Positions 48,309 through 62,500 are shown, counted from the stretch's first letter. The stretch: DNA of 64,000 nucleotides from Lepidonotus clava (GCA_936440205.1 OW387150.1:14792152-14856151), one strand, 5' to 3'. The notes: a model not told the origin generated them from the letters alone. A program made the numbers and translations.

Positions 48309-49816
48309 AACCCGACCAATTTCAGACCACAGAACGATCATTCACCGATCATTATAAACTCCTACTAAATGTGAAAGAGCTTTATTCGTATACCACGCGA
48401 TCCTGCCTCTATCATGATTTGAAATAATGGGGTGTAATTGTGGTCTGAAATGGAGATGATTATCCGCTATATTTTTATTTGAATACCTTAATATTCTGTT
48501 ATTTTGTTCACGAGCCCAACCTATCAAGGTAGATCTTTCACCAGTGTTTTTTCATGGAATGAAATAAAGTAATAGTAGGCCTATTGCTGGTAGAGGTAGA
48601 TTTTACGAGCTATACTATGTGATAGATATACCCAATCTTGTATGAAGGCGCTGATTTACTGGTCTGGTTGCCTTGGAAGGGTGAGGGATCAGGGTATCAG
48701 GTGTCGGTTGCTTTATGTGGCCAATATACTATTTCACTGTTTCCCCTTGTTCCCTCTCCTTTTCCCGCTTTTACCCATTTATCATTATTGAAAATCCCTG
48801 AAATAACCATGTTACCCTGCATTTTACTTGATTTTGCACCCACTACTTAAAAACAACAATCTGATTACTTTAAATGAGTTTACCATAAAACCCCAAAACG
48901 GAAACAATGAACATATATAATTCAGCTTGTGATCTCATTTACATAATCCTCGCACTTCAGTGGCAAAAGACAACATGCAATTCCACATGTTTCCCCTTAA
49001 TAATCCAACCAAAGTGTATGTAAAAATCCACCACTGGAATTGGAGGATTATGCAATTCCACATGTTTCCGTCATGGGGAGGCGAAGGGAAATTTGCATGA
49101 TTATGTGTGCCTAGAGTTACCGCTATCCGATGTTGATACGTCTTACTGTCTAGGTATCATTGTGAACGTGAGATAGAAAGGAATCTCATGTTAAGGTGTA
49201 TTGGGTGAGTTGGTTTCCCGTGATTTTATATGACTTTAGGGAGCTACTAAATTAGTAAACAGTGAAAGATTCTGAAAAATTCGCGTCGAAATGCGACTAA
49301 ACATAACAACTACTGCACTGATACATTATGTTCAAACCTTGAAGCACTCATAGAACATTGATACCGTTTCCTCATAGTAAAAACCATGGGTTCTTTTATT
49401 TGATAAAATGACGGAGAAGGAAAAATTGTAACAATTGACAAAATTGATTTTTAAAAAATCGAGAAGATCTCGTAATGTTTCATGATAAACACTTAATATA
49501 ATAGGTTTACTGTTTTACATATAGTCTGGCGAGATAAGCATCATAAAGCATGATGCTATACAAAGGTTAGATTGTCTATTCCATGGAGTAGTCTTACCTA
49601 CGCCATCATTTTATTTTCGGCAAGAAAAAGTGGAGACCTATTACCTCTAGTGATATCATATTCCCAGACATTTGTAACTTTCTCCATACGCTCACGAGAA
49701 TGTATGAGGAAGAAACACTGAATCAATCCGTTATTTATAGCAAACTTAGGTGGTTTTTATAAACCCTGTAAACTTTTCCATCAAACTTATGTTAGGTGCA
49801 AAACGATAAATAACAT

Positions 49817-50187
49817 CCCAGCCAAGGATGTGACGTTATCATAACATTGCAGCAACATTCTGGTTGGTTCTGTATTGGTTCTTATTACATTCTTTTGATG
49901 ACTCCCAATTACATTGCTGCAACCTTCTGCTGTGACATTGCACTGTGACGTTATATATCAAAATTTTCTAGTTGTGTAGCTCAATCCAGCCAGATTGTTC
50001 TTATAATAGTTGGTAAGATATAGTTTGGTCTAAACCTCACCAAAATATAACATTATAACGTACTGATTCGGTGAGGTTTCAACCTCACCATCAATAAGAT
50101 AACTATTACATGCCACCTTATTGAGTAACAGACTGACCCAAAAAGTATGGTTGCTGAACGGTTCTGTTACATTGCAACTTGGCTGGG
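49817..50187. mobile_element. MITE copy 1, CCCAGCCAA termini
   Basis: Starts CCCAGCCAAGGATGTGACGT and ends GCAACTTGGCTGGG. 371 bases, no coding capacity. It shares its whole length with the copy at 50630-50992, including GGTTGGTTCTGTATTGGTTC and a GTGAGGTTTCAACCTCACC palindrome. Confidence 0.8.
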
Positions 50188-50629
50188 ATTATCTCTATCC
50201 TGAGCATCTCTCACATTAGCCAAAATTGTTTTGGGAGTATATTTTTTCTTCCTGAGTCTCGTGCTTTTTAATCTAGATTTTACATGGGCAAAGAAAAGGC
50301 AAATTTGTGACGTTACACCTGAATTACAAATAAGGGAGTATCAGTAATATATTCATGATAAAACATTGAAACATTGTATTCCATCAGACTGGAAGATCAC
50401 CTTAGTTGAGCTTTAATTTCTAAAATAATCCAAGGAACCTATGTCCCATGACATCACCTCCGAAACTGCAGCTGAAATATGTATAACTATGACATGCACA
50501 GAATTGTTGAAATTAAAAATATTCAAACTTTCAGTTACATCAAGACTAACTCGCATTCTTTCTTTCAGTGTTAATCGATACTACAGGAATAAGACTGACA
50601 GCAAGGAAAGGGGCTCTAACGGCACCTAG

Positions 50630-50992
50630 CTCAGCCAAGGTTGTGACGTTGTCATAACGTTGCCGCAATGTTCTGGTTGGTTCTGTATTGGTTCTGATTA
50701 CATTCTTTTGAGGACTCCCAATCATGTCGCTGCAACATACTGCTGTGACATTGTACTGTAAAATTACTACAACATTCTGGTTACATTCTTCAACCCAAAC
50801 AGAATTTTTATAATGTTCTGTTATGGATTGGCCTTAACCTCACCAAAAATAACGTTACAATAACATTCTGATTCAGTGAGGTTTCAACCTCACCATCAAT
50901 AAAGGAACTGTTATGTGCCATCTTATTGAGTAACAGACTGACCAAAAAAGTATGGTTGCCAGACAGTTTTGTTACAATGTAAATTGGCTGGG
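50630..50992. mobile_element. MITE copy 2, CCCAGCCAA termini
   Basis: Starts CTCAGCCAAGGTTGTGACGT and ends AAATTGGCTGGG; colinear with copy 1 about 450 bases away in the same orientation, with scattered substitutions and small gaps. Two independent insertions or a local duplication are both possible. Confidence 0.8.
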
Positions 50993-52047
50993 AGGGGTAT
51001 GGAACTCAAGCCATCCATACAAATGTCCCACATGCTATCCATTTGACCACTCTTCCCCCCCTTAAAACAATTAAATATAGTACAATTGTACAACTGTTCA
51101 TGCTTTGCATAAGAAATGATGTAAGAAATGCCTTCTTACCAGTAGTCAAAGGGTAAATTGAAACAGACAGAAATGGCAGACTTCCTGTATTGCTTCCTAA
51201 TCAGAGAACTAACCTAATATAGAATTGCCCTTTCTGCTGAGAGTGAAAAATGTGAAACGCACTGCCTCCTGGCTGGCCATGGGACTCAAAAAGTATTCGA
51301 AAGCTAGGTGTGTTGATGAGAAAATCTAATATTTAGATAGGTATTAAGTCACATCCTCCATAACATAATAATTGCAAAAAAGGGAAATAGTCAGTATCAC
51401 CTGTATTTTATTCAATAAAACTTGAAGTCAACAATTGTATTATGCTGAATACTTTTGCAATGCCTCACGTTCAATGTCTAATTTGTTAACTGAAAAATTC
51501 ACTAAGCGCTCACCAGAATCTCCAACCCATAACCCACAAATATTAATGCCCTCTAAATCATGTATATATACAACTAGTCATTGAACAACTGGAGGTGATT
51601 GCTTCTGATAATCTAAATTCTTTCCACATTTGTGAATGTTTGCCCATGAATAACCTTATAAACCCTTTTCTTAAAATAAAATTAAAAGTTCCCTGTGATT
51701 GATCAGTGACTCACAACATTTACATTATATTCTCAGACAACGTAAAATAGAGTGACCTAACCTATGATTATCTGCAACCTTACTTTTAAGATAAAAGCAC
51801 CCCTTCTCCCAGACAACAAAAGATGTAAAACAGCTTTTCACACCTTTACAAAAAGAACAACGCACTAAAACAGAAGCAAATACTCCAGGCCGTCTGGGAC
51901 GATACTTCACTTGAGGCAAGCATTGTCTTGAGTAAATATTCCACCTGATCCTTTTTGTGTCTGCCCTCCTCCTGGGGAAGTGGTAGTGACTAAAACTGGG
52001 CGGTCACCCTGAACTGGATGCAGCCTGTGTGAAGAGGTTGGGTAGTT

Positions 52048-52452
52048 TTAAGAGGCAGGGGAAGCAGGGAAGGCAGGGAAGGCAGGGTAGAGTAGGGGAG
52101 GCAGGGAAGGCCGGGGGAGGCAGGGGGCAGGGGAGAGTAGGGGGAGGCAGGGGAAGCAGGGGAGGCAGAGGGGCAAGGAAGGCAGGGAAGGCAGGGGAGA
52201 GTAGGGGAGGCAGGGAAGGCAGGGGGAGGCAGTGGGCAGGGGAGAGTAGGGGGAGGCAGAGGGAGGCAGGGAGAGGTAGAGGAAGGCAGGGAGAGGGAGA
52301 GGGGGGCAGCTGGAGGCAGGGAGAGGCAGGGAGAGAAAGGGAGAGAGAGGGAGAGGCAGGGAGAGGCAGGGAAGGCAGGGGGAGACAGGGAAGGCAGGGG
52401 GAGGCAGGGGGCAGGGGAGAGGCAGGGAGAGGCAGGGGAAGGCAAGGAATAG
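52048..52452. repeat. G-rich purine minisatellite, GGGAGGCAGGGAAGGCAGG-like
   Basis: About 400 bases of nearly pure G/A on the plus strand built from GGGAGGCAGG and GGGAAGGCAGG, with higher-order units that include GGGGAGAGTAGGGGGAGGCA. It has dense G-runs that could form quadruplexes. Long Pro/Leu/Ser-rich or Gly/Arg-rich open frames on both strands are artefacts of the repeat. Confidence 0.95.
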
Positions 52453-52573
52453 GGAAAAGAAGGTGTGCATGCTTATGATGATTTTCCAACCGTGAATTTT
52501 CAAATAATACCGAGGCAATGAAATTGTTATGGGCTACTTAGAAACAATATTCATAGAAAGTCTAAGACAGTTT

Positions 52574-53053
52574 AAGGCCTGTTTCCATCGAATGACATTA
52601 TGTTAACGACCATGAACGACAGTGAACGATTCACAAATTGTTTGTGGTCTTTAGTAAAATCGTTCAGTGGAAACACAAAATCGGTGATAAAGACATTTGT
52701 GAATGACTACAAACGACATTTGTAAACGACTAAAGTGAACGATTCACCAACGACCAAATATCTAACCTGTTGAATATTTCTGGACGACTGACGCAGATGA
52801 TTTCTTTCAAAACCAATTAAAGCCAATTAGATCCATTGTTCTCAGGGTTTTCTGACCTTTGTCGTTAGAATTGGTCATGTAGAATGTCAAATAGTCGTTC
52901 ACAAATCAGTATTTTAGTCGTTTAGTGGAAACATTTTGATCTTGGCTTCCTTAAGATATTTACTAACGATTTATACCCAAGATAATTTTTTGAGTGAAGT
53001 AATTTTTGTCTTGACCCTACACCACAGTTAAATCGTTCTGTGGAAACCCGGCT
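52574..53053. mobile_element. Probable MITE with GTTTCCA-type inverted termini
   Basis: Left AAGGCCTGTTTCCATCGAAT and right, on the minus strand, AAAGCCGGGTTTCCACAGAA; possible TTTA target duplication. A subterminal motif (CGTT.A/TGTGGAAAC) recurs at about 52660, 52922 and 53035. No coding capacity. Confidence 0.5.
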
Positions 53054-56000
53054 TTACTTTCATTTCAATTCATTCTATCTAGCCAAACCGGAAAACAGAA
53101 GTAGTGCTCTAATTATATTTTGGCTGAAATCAGCCTCTTTAGAGAATTTCTACATTTGATGCAAATAAAAATGTTATACAAAACAATTCATAGAGATGTA
53201 CGTTTTTTCTTGGTCCTAAATGTAAGTAAACGATTTGTATTGACACGGGGCCATGAACAATATATATCACACCGGTTTCAGCAATTGAGGAACGTTTAGG
53301 GTGTTTATGTTAAATTCAATCTTTTAGTAGTTCTTCGGGGGATAGGGAGATAGACTTGATAACACCTTACAATTTAATACTGTCTGAAATAACGGTGTTG
53401 AGGTGTACCTATCATCTAAGGAATTATTTTTTCTTAGCCCTAGGTCAGGTATGGAGCTAATGGAATAAATATTAAGATCACTATCATATCATGAATTTCT
53501 TGATAATACTTTTGGTTTCAGTGTCATCCTTGCTTATATGTTGGCCCTCCTTTCCCATCTTAAAGAGAGCCAAAAGCAATGTAGGGTCAAAATTTTGAAT
53601 AATAATTAACTCCTGTTTAAATATATATTCTATGGCCATAATCAAGGCCTTTGGTAAAATAAAGACTATGAATAGAGACTTAAGCTCCATTAAATTACAC
53701 CAAAACTCGTCTCAGATCAATTTTGGTGACCCAACAAAATTGGTTTGTTTACAAACATTGTTGTTCTCAGGTACAGATGACATGAGCATTGTGGAATTCA
53801 AGCATAATTAAAGTTACTTATCATGATTTCTACTGTACCAATGGCTTAAGGTTACTTTAGGCTGTTCAGGGCGCCACCTGGCTCATGAATTAAGAACTAC
53901 AATAAAATTACCATTATGAATAATCTATATATCTCAACTTTTAAATATTTTTCAAAACAACCTTTCTCACGCAAACAGAGAGTATTGAATTTTATTGTTA
54001 TCATAAGAAACTCAATGATAGTTATTTACAGAAAGAAAAAAATCTGTTTCCCATGGAAATCAATGGTAAAAAGCCATATTTCCATAAAGCTCTAACTCTT
54101 ATCACAAACAGTGAAAATTATTGATACTGTTTCTATATACCCTACTATAGGCCTATAGCAGCTAACCTTCCTGCAAATTTACAGCAGATTGCATTGATAA
54201 TTCCAATTTGAGGCGAATACCCACAAGTACCTTTAAATTGAACTGTTTAGAATATCATGACACTAGGATGATCACATTTTAAACAAATATCTCATGATCT
54301 GAGAGAGAGTCCCGTAAGATAAGTGGAAGATAGAGAGAGTGCGTGCACCCCTCTCTTTTTCGTGGAAAATTTGCTTTTATAATCTCAAATTCCACCGTTC
54401 CGAAAGACCCCCAACCCCAACCCCCTCTTTTTCTTTTTCTTTTTTTTTCTATTTTCCCCCCTTTTTTTCAAAATGCTGGATCCGCCATGGCCAGTAGACA
54501 CCATTGCAGCGCCCCCCTGTCTACTGAAAAACTTGAAATATCTGGTCCTTCTACCTGTCTCAAAAACGTAGCACAGTTAATAACGTTATGATAAAAATAA
54601 AAGTGGTATATTTGGATTCAGTATATTTTTTTCTATCATTCAATACCAAAATTGTTTGTCAGGCACAAGTATTTTAATGAAGAAATGGGAGTAGAATCTG
54701 ACAAAGACGGCACAAGTTTTCAAAATATGAGCATCCTCCCATGTGACATTGCTAATATGATAATTAAAGGGAACAAAGGGGAAAAATATAAAATATGTTC
54801 GGATGATAAATGGCCACAAATGAAACGCAAAATATTTTTCGAAAATTCAAAAAGTCATCAATCATTTGTACTCCCCCACCAGTAAACTTATGTGATAGAT
54901 ATTAAAAAACTTACTACAAATCTTTGGAAAGTAGAACTCAAAATAGAACTGAAAAGCAAAACCAGCCCTTTCTTGCCCTGCAGACCTATAGTAGTCTATC
55001 GGCGGTACCCCTTGCCTTACTCTGCCCCATGTCTATGTTCTGCTCGCCGCCACCATAATGTCAGTACCTAACTCTGGGTCTGCTGCCTCCCGTGGCTCTA
55101 CATGGTCACCTGGCCGCCTGGAGTTTAAGTATTGGCCGCCTGGAGTCTATACGTATAGCAAAGCCAATTTGTACGTCTGACTGTACACAGACAAGGTGTC
55201 ATGTAACTGCAACGTTCCGCGACCTCCCGATAACGTTTTGTGACATTTTGCGACCTTATCAGAACGTTCACGACGTTAGGTGATTGGCTTGGTACCTATA
55301 TCATAATTGATTCTGGGGCCACTGTTACTGTGCGATATTATTTTAAAGACATCAAATCATCCCATGTAGACAAAGGGAGTTGGTGAAATAAAGAAATAGA
55401 TGTAGAAAATATACATGTACGATAATTGTAAATTAGTGATTACCCAGTGATAAATCTCATTTGGATTTGATTAAAGAAAGAAATAATAATCTATACTAGT
55501 ACAATGTACGATTCCATGCATTGGCTTAAATTGTAGTGTATGATCCTTCAATGTCTTTCAATTTCAGGGATATTGACCCTTATGGGTAACCAATGCGGAC
55601 TATAAAGACCATTCGTACCTAGTGGCTTAGATAGTCGCTCAAGCGACCAACATTAAGTTGAATCTCTTAATGAGTACTCCCTTGAGTAACTGGTGCAGAA
55701 ATTATTGGTTGTTAACCAGGTGCAGCAGACCGTAAAGATTCATTGACCCCAACATCTAAGATCAATGTCTTTGTGATTAAATCGACCACTAATACGGTTC
55801 TAAAATTGTGGATGTGGGACCCCAAACCTCTGTCAGATAAACCTAAATTCCGATTCCTAAGTATAACAAAGTTGAGTTTAGCATATCGACACACGCTTCA
55901 ATTCATTCCTCCACAATTTCCTATGAAAAAGGCAGGAGGTGTAGTTCTAACATTCCTTGATGACTGCAGTAGCAGAAGTTCTTAATCTATAGTGCATTAA

Positions 56001-57800
56001 ATGTTCATACTGAGCACCATGATAGAAATAGTGGCTTCTTTTCATGATCGCTTGATTAGTGTATAAACTCAAAGGTCAACAACAAAATCACAAATGTTGT
56101 TTTCAAACTAACCAACTATTCAGTATAGGTTGAAGTATCGAGAAAAAAGTGCAAGTGATGTTCCGAATGAGGCAGCCTCATATATAAGCATGATTGGATG
56201 TAGTTGAATAGATTATTTCATAAAGTTCAGAACTGTGTTTGAAACTGTTATATTTACAAACATTTGAAGCAAAACTTGAGTGACAAATGTTTATTATATC
56301 TAGAGGATACAAATACCAATATTATTAACAGGAATATATTGCATGGCTGTTATAAAATGTCAATGAAAAAACTAAATGAGACCGTTTACAAATGCGGAAT
56401 AGAAAATTTTCTTCAGTTCTATAACGCCAAACAAATAAGGCTGATGGAACATTTCCCTATCCACATAACTAGATAATTTGCTAAAAACTATTTTATAGGA
56501 GCCTCATAAAAGTACCGTGCCTATATATGGAAAACCTGGGAATTACCCACCGAATTCGAAGCTCTTCCTGGTTGATTATCTAGACAGAATGTAAATCATC
56601 TTCAGTGAACCGTTATAATCACAAAGTTTTCCATGGTTCATAATGTAAAGATAAGTGAGCAACAGATCAATTGGCCTGATCAGTGACAGAAAATGGGCCC
56701 AGTTTATCATAAAGAAACCCAAGAGATGAATAAGACATTAAAAACAGTGATATAGTTACATATAATATCTTTGCCATGTTGTCTTTCATCATGTAAATTA
56801 GGTGTCATTATTACAAGGATAACGGACACTACCAAGTTTTATAAGTAATAAAGCATGTATTCAAAGTGCGCACGATCAAAGGCTTTGTTGAGTTTACGGA
56901 GCGTTTGATGACTTGTATGGGAATGTCATTGTAGCCTTTTAATGGTGATAATTCCACTAGAAATAAAATTTAAATTGCTTTGGCAAATACTAATATCAGG
57001 AATTTTCCTTTTAACAAGCTTCCGTTTGTAATTATATTATTTAAATCTCATGGGCATGTTATTTCATGGCGGACCATTAATTTGAAGAAACAGTTTTCAA
57101 ACTAGGACCTAAAGACGTCCTTTATAACCCTTTAAAAATAAAGTTGTCCTGCCCCCCCCCCCCTTTTTTTTTTGGTGAAAACTTAGAACTTATTCGGACC
57201 CACCCCTGTGGCCTCCCCTACTGTGTACCATTCTTTACACCAAGAATAAAACAATACCAGGATCTATTTGATATGATAATCTAGACAGTGGCATCTTGAA
57301 GATCTTACATATCTTTGCCCATTACAATGGAAAATGTGCTCGCACGCATAAAAGAAAGGGTTCTATTGGGCCTCCATAACTATTATTGTCTGCAAGATTG
57401 CATAGTTTTAAGCAATGATGCTCATAAAAAGGTGAAGTTTTATAGCGTGTGGTAGTGTATAAGACCCAAAGTTTTTCAAAAGTAGAACAAACGCATAAAT
57501 AAGAAAATGTATTTCTATGTTAAAGACCCAACTATCAACTATGTACAACATGGAGATGCTGGAAACTTTGGACTACATTTTTAGTTTCTTTTAATAAACA
57601 TCTTATTTTGTAGCTGTATGGGGAGTAATAATGATAAATGAAATAAAGTTGACCTAACATAATAACAACTAAACGCCGCTCAATATGGATGTTTGCCTAA
57701 GGAGGAGCAATAGAATTGAGAAAGCATATCAGTTATTCTGGTTTAGCTGTATCATTTTTTCTCAGTCAGTTTCATTCTTTCCGCACCTTATACATTTTAA
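53054..57800. other. Gene-free AT-rich stretch
   Basis: No gene or clear element boundaries recognised. A poly-C/poly-T run lies at 57152-57173 and a pyrimidine tract at 54400-54470. ACGTTC-type motifs at 55200-55280 resemble a similar cluster at 16220-16280. Confidence 0.4.
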
Positions 57801-58013
57801 TACCACGAACGGATAACTTACGTACCAACAACCGCATATAAAAGACTGTGTTATATTTGCTCACCTGTCGTTGAAGGTTGTCAATACCCAGTGGTAGTGT
57901 CAAGGTACTTTTCTCCTGTGAAGCAGAACCTGCAGCAGCGTATTCTCAAAGACTCCTTTAGTGGCGCTACAAACTACACTGATTTCCAGATCTGTTACTA
58001 TCAGCTGACATGA
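57801..58013 (+). other. Candidate terminal coding exon of an unknown plus-strand gene
   Basis: An open frame of 70 codons with no ATG, ending TGA at 58011-58013. It reads through SRYFSPVKQNLQQRILKD and SFSGATNYTDFQICYYQLT and looks more protein-like than the surrounding noise. A possible acceptor (CAATACCCAG|TGG) lies at about 57892. I do not recognise a family. The opposite strand competes, with a good donor (CGACAG|GTGAGC) at 57865 and a 51-base open segment EKSTLTLPLGIDNLQRQ, so the strand itself is uncertain. Confidence 0.25.
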
Positions 58014-58019
58014 AAGCAC

Positions 58020-58350
58020 TGGAGGAGGAGGGCTTTAAGACTGTCTCCTCCTGAGCCTCTGAGGTCTGTGGGGGTCCCCAGGTATGGGGGCTGGAGGAAG
58101 TCAGTGCTTACACAAGCTTTGCCATCCCCACCATCCCCCACAGATGCAGGCTAGGGTGCTTAATGCTGCGAGCCATGTTGGGTGGTGGTGCGTGGAGGAG
58201 GTGGTGGTGGCGGTGGTGGTGTGGGGGGAGGTGGTGCTTCTTTACTTGGTCTTGCGCCACAATGCACCACCACTCGCGCCACCCTGTGGCAGAAGCTGGA
58301 ACTAAGTGCAGGAGGAGGTCTAAGATGGTCACATAGCTGACATAGCTGAC
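58020..58350. repeat. GC-rich stretch with GGTGGTG simple repeat
   Basis: A GGAGGAGG/GGTGGTGG-rich tract, densest at 58180-58240, similar in composition to the one at 45000-45050. Open frames here are low-complexity by-products. Confidence 0.6.
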
Positions 58351-59235
58351 TCTGTGTGTGTCGCCAGCGGTCAGTGAACATAGGGATTTGGGGCGGAAAA
58401 GGTGTGAGTGGAGGGCTGGGTAGGTGGGTGGGCGGGTGGGTAGGCGAATGGTGTGAGGAATGAGCAGAGGGGAATGTACCTTTAAATGTGCAAATGATAC
58501 TAGTCAGAGGATTAACTCTTGGCTAAGGGTGAACATTGGATTCTTGTATAGATTATACTGCCTTAGTATATTTACATAAGTGACTAATTATACTCACCTG
58601 ATCATACAAATTAATCGCCGTCGACTAAAGGTATAAAGAAGAAAGTTGAACCTCATCTTTTATGTGTCTTTCAGGTTCAGATTTGAATTTTAAAAGACGC
58701 ATAATTTGTTTTGTGATATAATCTGCCACAAAGAATGTGTTCCAACACAATCCATTGGGAAAACAGACACCTTAACTCAAATAACGTCTGAAAAAGTGAA
58801 AATGATGTAGAAGGATTTAGATAGAACATAACGCATCGAAGCACCGGATTTCCCTGAACGAAATAAGCATGACTGGCCTTCTAGCACCTAGGCATGTCAA
58901 GTATAGGTCTAGCTTGTGTGAATCATGTACAAATAGTCACAGAGGTGCTTAGGGAACTTGTAAGTACAATGTTTATAGGGAAGTATTACATTCATTTATA
59001 TATTGGACATTGCTTTATCAAAATAACAATAAAGGAATATCTAAAATATAAATGAATCATGACCTGCAGTGGCCCATTGCACTATACCAATTGTAACAGC
59101 AATCAATTAAAAAAAGACAACAAGGACATGTTACCTTACAAGGACAACTTTGTTGAGATGATCTTTGTTGCGAAAGGCCTATATCTTTTTTCATACTGGA
59201 TTAAATGGAATTCTGTAAATTAATGTTAAAAGGGG

Positions 59236-59562
59236 CACTGTGGCCCGTTGCACAATAGAATTTCGTTACTAAGATAAAACAACGAAAGCACAACGAACTT
59301 TTGCTTAACAACGAAATGTTTCGTTGTTACGAAAATGCAATATCTCGGGATCTAATGAATCAAATTAAATTCTGTAAAGTGTTATGAACTAAGAAAAAAT
59401 TATGAAAAATTCAGTAAAAGCTACAGCTCTTTGGGAACATTCTAAATATAGAAAAAAAATTGTGCAAAACCATCGTTGTTACAATAAAAGTAACAACGAA
59501 ATGTTTCATTGTTTACAATATTTTCGGTGTTACGAAACCCATTGTGCAACGGGCCACTGTAG
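59236..59562. mobile_element. MITE with CTGTGGCCCGTTGCACAAT inverted termini
   Basis: Left CACTGTGGCCCGTTGCACAA and right TTGTGCAACGGGCCACTGTA, with further inward pairing (TTTCGTTAC/GTTACGAAA). The interior repeats AACAACGAAATGTTTCGTTG. About 327 bases, no coding capacity. Related ends occur at 59063, 30687 and 15895. Confidence 0.7.
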
Positions 59563-62500
59563 GACTAGTTCCTGTAAAGATTACAGGTTATTTACAGCAT
59601 TCGGGCCACTGGACTTCTATGTTTCAAAGTCCGATGTTAATTAAATTTTCATACCTTCCTGACATACCCTCTACATTTTATTTGGTAATGTGATGAATCT
59701 GTAGTATGAGCTTTGGTGCCTTGTAATTTTAGTGGCACAAATTTTAGATGATCAAATAGAGTACAATTAATTAAGTTAAAGTGTTGTACAAGTTGTTCAT
59801 TCACCAATACTCATTGTAGAATCTGTATTGTTTGTGACCCAACACACAGAATGGATGCTCCGAGGGGGTTATGATCTTAAGCTCTAAGGCTGATATCAAA
59901 GGAAATATGGGTAGATTTGTGAAAAATAGGGATGAAAATGTCTTAAACCAACTTTTCGTGTAGAATTCAATTAGCCCACTCTAAACATTCCAAATAGTGC
60001 GAAAAACATTCTATTTGGGATGTTAATGGAATGTTTTTAGCCTAAAAAATACCTAACATCAGATGCTTGGTTACCATGGAAACAACAACATTTTGCAGAT
60101 TTTGACAAAAATTGTAACCCATTTTAAAAAACATGACTTGATTGTATTATCAGTCCAAACTAAAAGAGATTATCTTTTGTAGATCAAAAGTTATAAGTAT
60201 AACAACTTTTATGAATTTATTGTTAATCTGCGGAGAAACTTTTATCTTTATTACTAAATATTCAGATAAATATTCAATATCCTGGCTTTTTGCCATTTTC
60301 AGGAAGACCAACAGTCCTGTGTTCAACAGCCTGTATCTCTCTTGAAAATTACCCAATGTTGATGTGCTTGGTACCATTTAAAAGCTTGAAACATGCTCTG
60401 TAAATTTCCGCCGGGAGCATCCTATCTGTGTGGGGAGACAATTTATTAAGATATTATGTTTATTTTGTGTCGTTTATGAGGAAAGTGAAGTCCGTACATG
60501 TATATGTAGCTCGGAAACGAATTACCTTTATTCAAAATTCTATAATCAAGTATTTTGTTTTCAATAAGATTTAGTATAGGCATAAACAGTGACAGAACAT
60601 TACGAATCTTATGAAAACTGAGCCTGCAGCGGATTGTTTCTTAATTGCATTCGATCTATGACCTTTCTAACCCACTTCTTGGAACAACTGTTACTGATTC
60701 GGAAATTTTTTCTTCTGTTAGGTTGACTAACCACTGAGGTATAGAGAATAGAGACAGACACATTGGACATGTTCACGATAGGGTAGACTGCCTAGAGAGG
60801 GGGCCACTGAGGGGGAACAGGCACGTGGTTTGTGATCACAGACGACCAATATATGCCACATACATGCATGGTTCATACACCTCAGGCCAAGCAAACTGCG
60901 CCATACGTATCTATACATTATAACGTATTAGACAAACCAATTCCTTTTCAAAATCAAAGGATTGAATAAAGGAACAGTGCTGATTTCAGGGGAAGATTAT
61001 TTCGACAACCGTTCCAGGTTGGCTAGAGCTACTGTTTCGAAATATAAACTGGTACCATAGTTTCAGACGGCGAATATCCATGCTAGTGGTCCTGGAATTA
61101 GGCTTGTTAAATCAAATATAATTACCAATTGTTTATATAAAAGAGCAGATACTAACTGCATTTACCATCTTGTGATAGTTAAAGAATTATATCAGAATAG
61201 GAATTATTATCATATTACAAAGAGGAAAGCATAGTTATAGTTAGATGTACTTTACACATTGATTACCTTTATCATACAATAACAAGGAACTGACTGATGG
61301 AAATATCAATTGCGGTTTTAGATTACGTAAAACCATCTGGCATACATTTATCTATGTGGTTATTATTGTTCGGGACCAAAAAACGCTCGGAATACATAGG
61401 ATATGGTATAGAACTCATAAACAGCATCATTATGATATTCAATATGAAAAGAACATCAAATTCATATCTACTTATAGAATTTTATTTTTTGCCTGGAGGC
61501 ATATACTGCAATCTGAGAGAAGCGTGAGCATGAGAGAAAAATCCAATTAAATTTTAGGCTCGTCAATTTTAGAATGGAAGAATAACTGAATTTCAAACCA
61601 TGCCGAAATCAAATAAAACATACGTTGTATACAACCTTGTGAATATATACACAAGCTTTTCTAAACCAAAGCAGTGCTGACGTTGCCGTGCGAACTCCCC
61701 ACTCTAACCTCACCCTCAGGAAACCATGCATAACTTGGCGTTATGGCTCTTGTCCCTCAAACAAAGAACAAGGCTTCTTATTCAAGGAAAAACGGGGGAA
61801 ATCTTGGAAATCCTCTTTCTGATACTTATCCTTTACAATGGGCCACAGCGCATGACCCCAGGACCCCTCGTTGGTATAGGCTTTATGGCCTAAGTATGAA
61901 GACATGCTGAGAGAACAAACCAAACATAGTTTTTGGCTGATCTAGGCCTTGAGATGTGAGACACAAGATAAAGATACACCTGTTACCATTTGCCCGACCT
62001 CTCCTAGGGGCAGCCCTGAAAGGACGGACCTCACCTAAGGCTGTGGCAACAGAGGTGTAAAGCATAGGTGACAAACGGGTCTTTAACGTGCGATTGTCTA
62101 GACCTTTTTTATTATAAATGTAAGAAGAAGGGTAGAAAAATGCCCATAAGAATAATGTGTTTATATAGTATACTTGCTACGGGATTCACTGTTATTATTC
62201 GGTATGTATTTTGAGTTTAAGACTGAGGAGAAAAGGGGTTTAACCAATTGAATTTGATCCTATCTTGTTGTGGTTGGTTGACTATAATAGTCATCGCCAA
62301 AGATTCTCACACAATAACTATATTCATATCCTTCGTTTGTTCGGGTCCTGTTTTTTCCAAAACCCTATTAAGTAGCCACGTCTTTCAATCTTTACCATGC
62401 TTCCGTAACTAATTGAGCCAATCAGCTCAAATATGAGCTTTAATATCAGCCATTTCCTTTCAGCAAAAAATGTAATTGTTTGTTAGGTGTAAATGACTAG

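Noticed and set aside
51990-52518. Long Pro/Leu/Ser-rich and Gly/Arg-rich open frames on both strands
   Set aside because: All arise from the purine minisatellite; every frame is open because the unit lacks stop codons.
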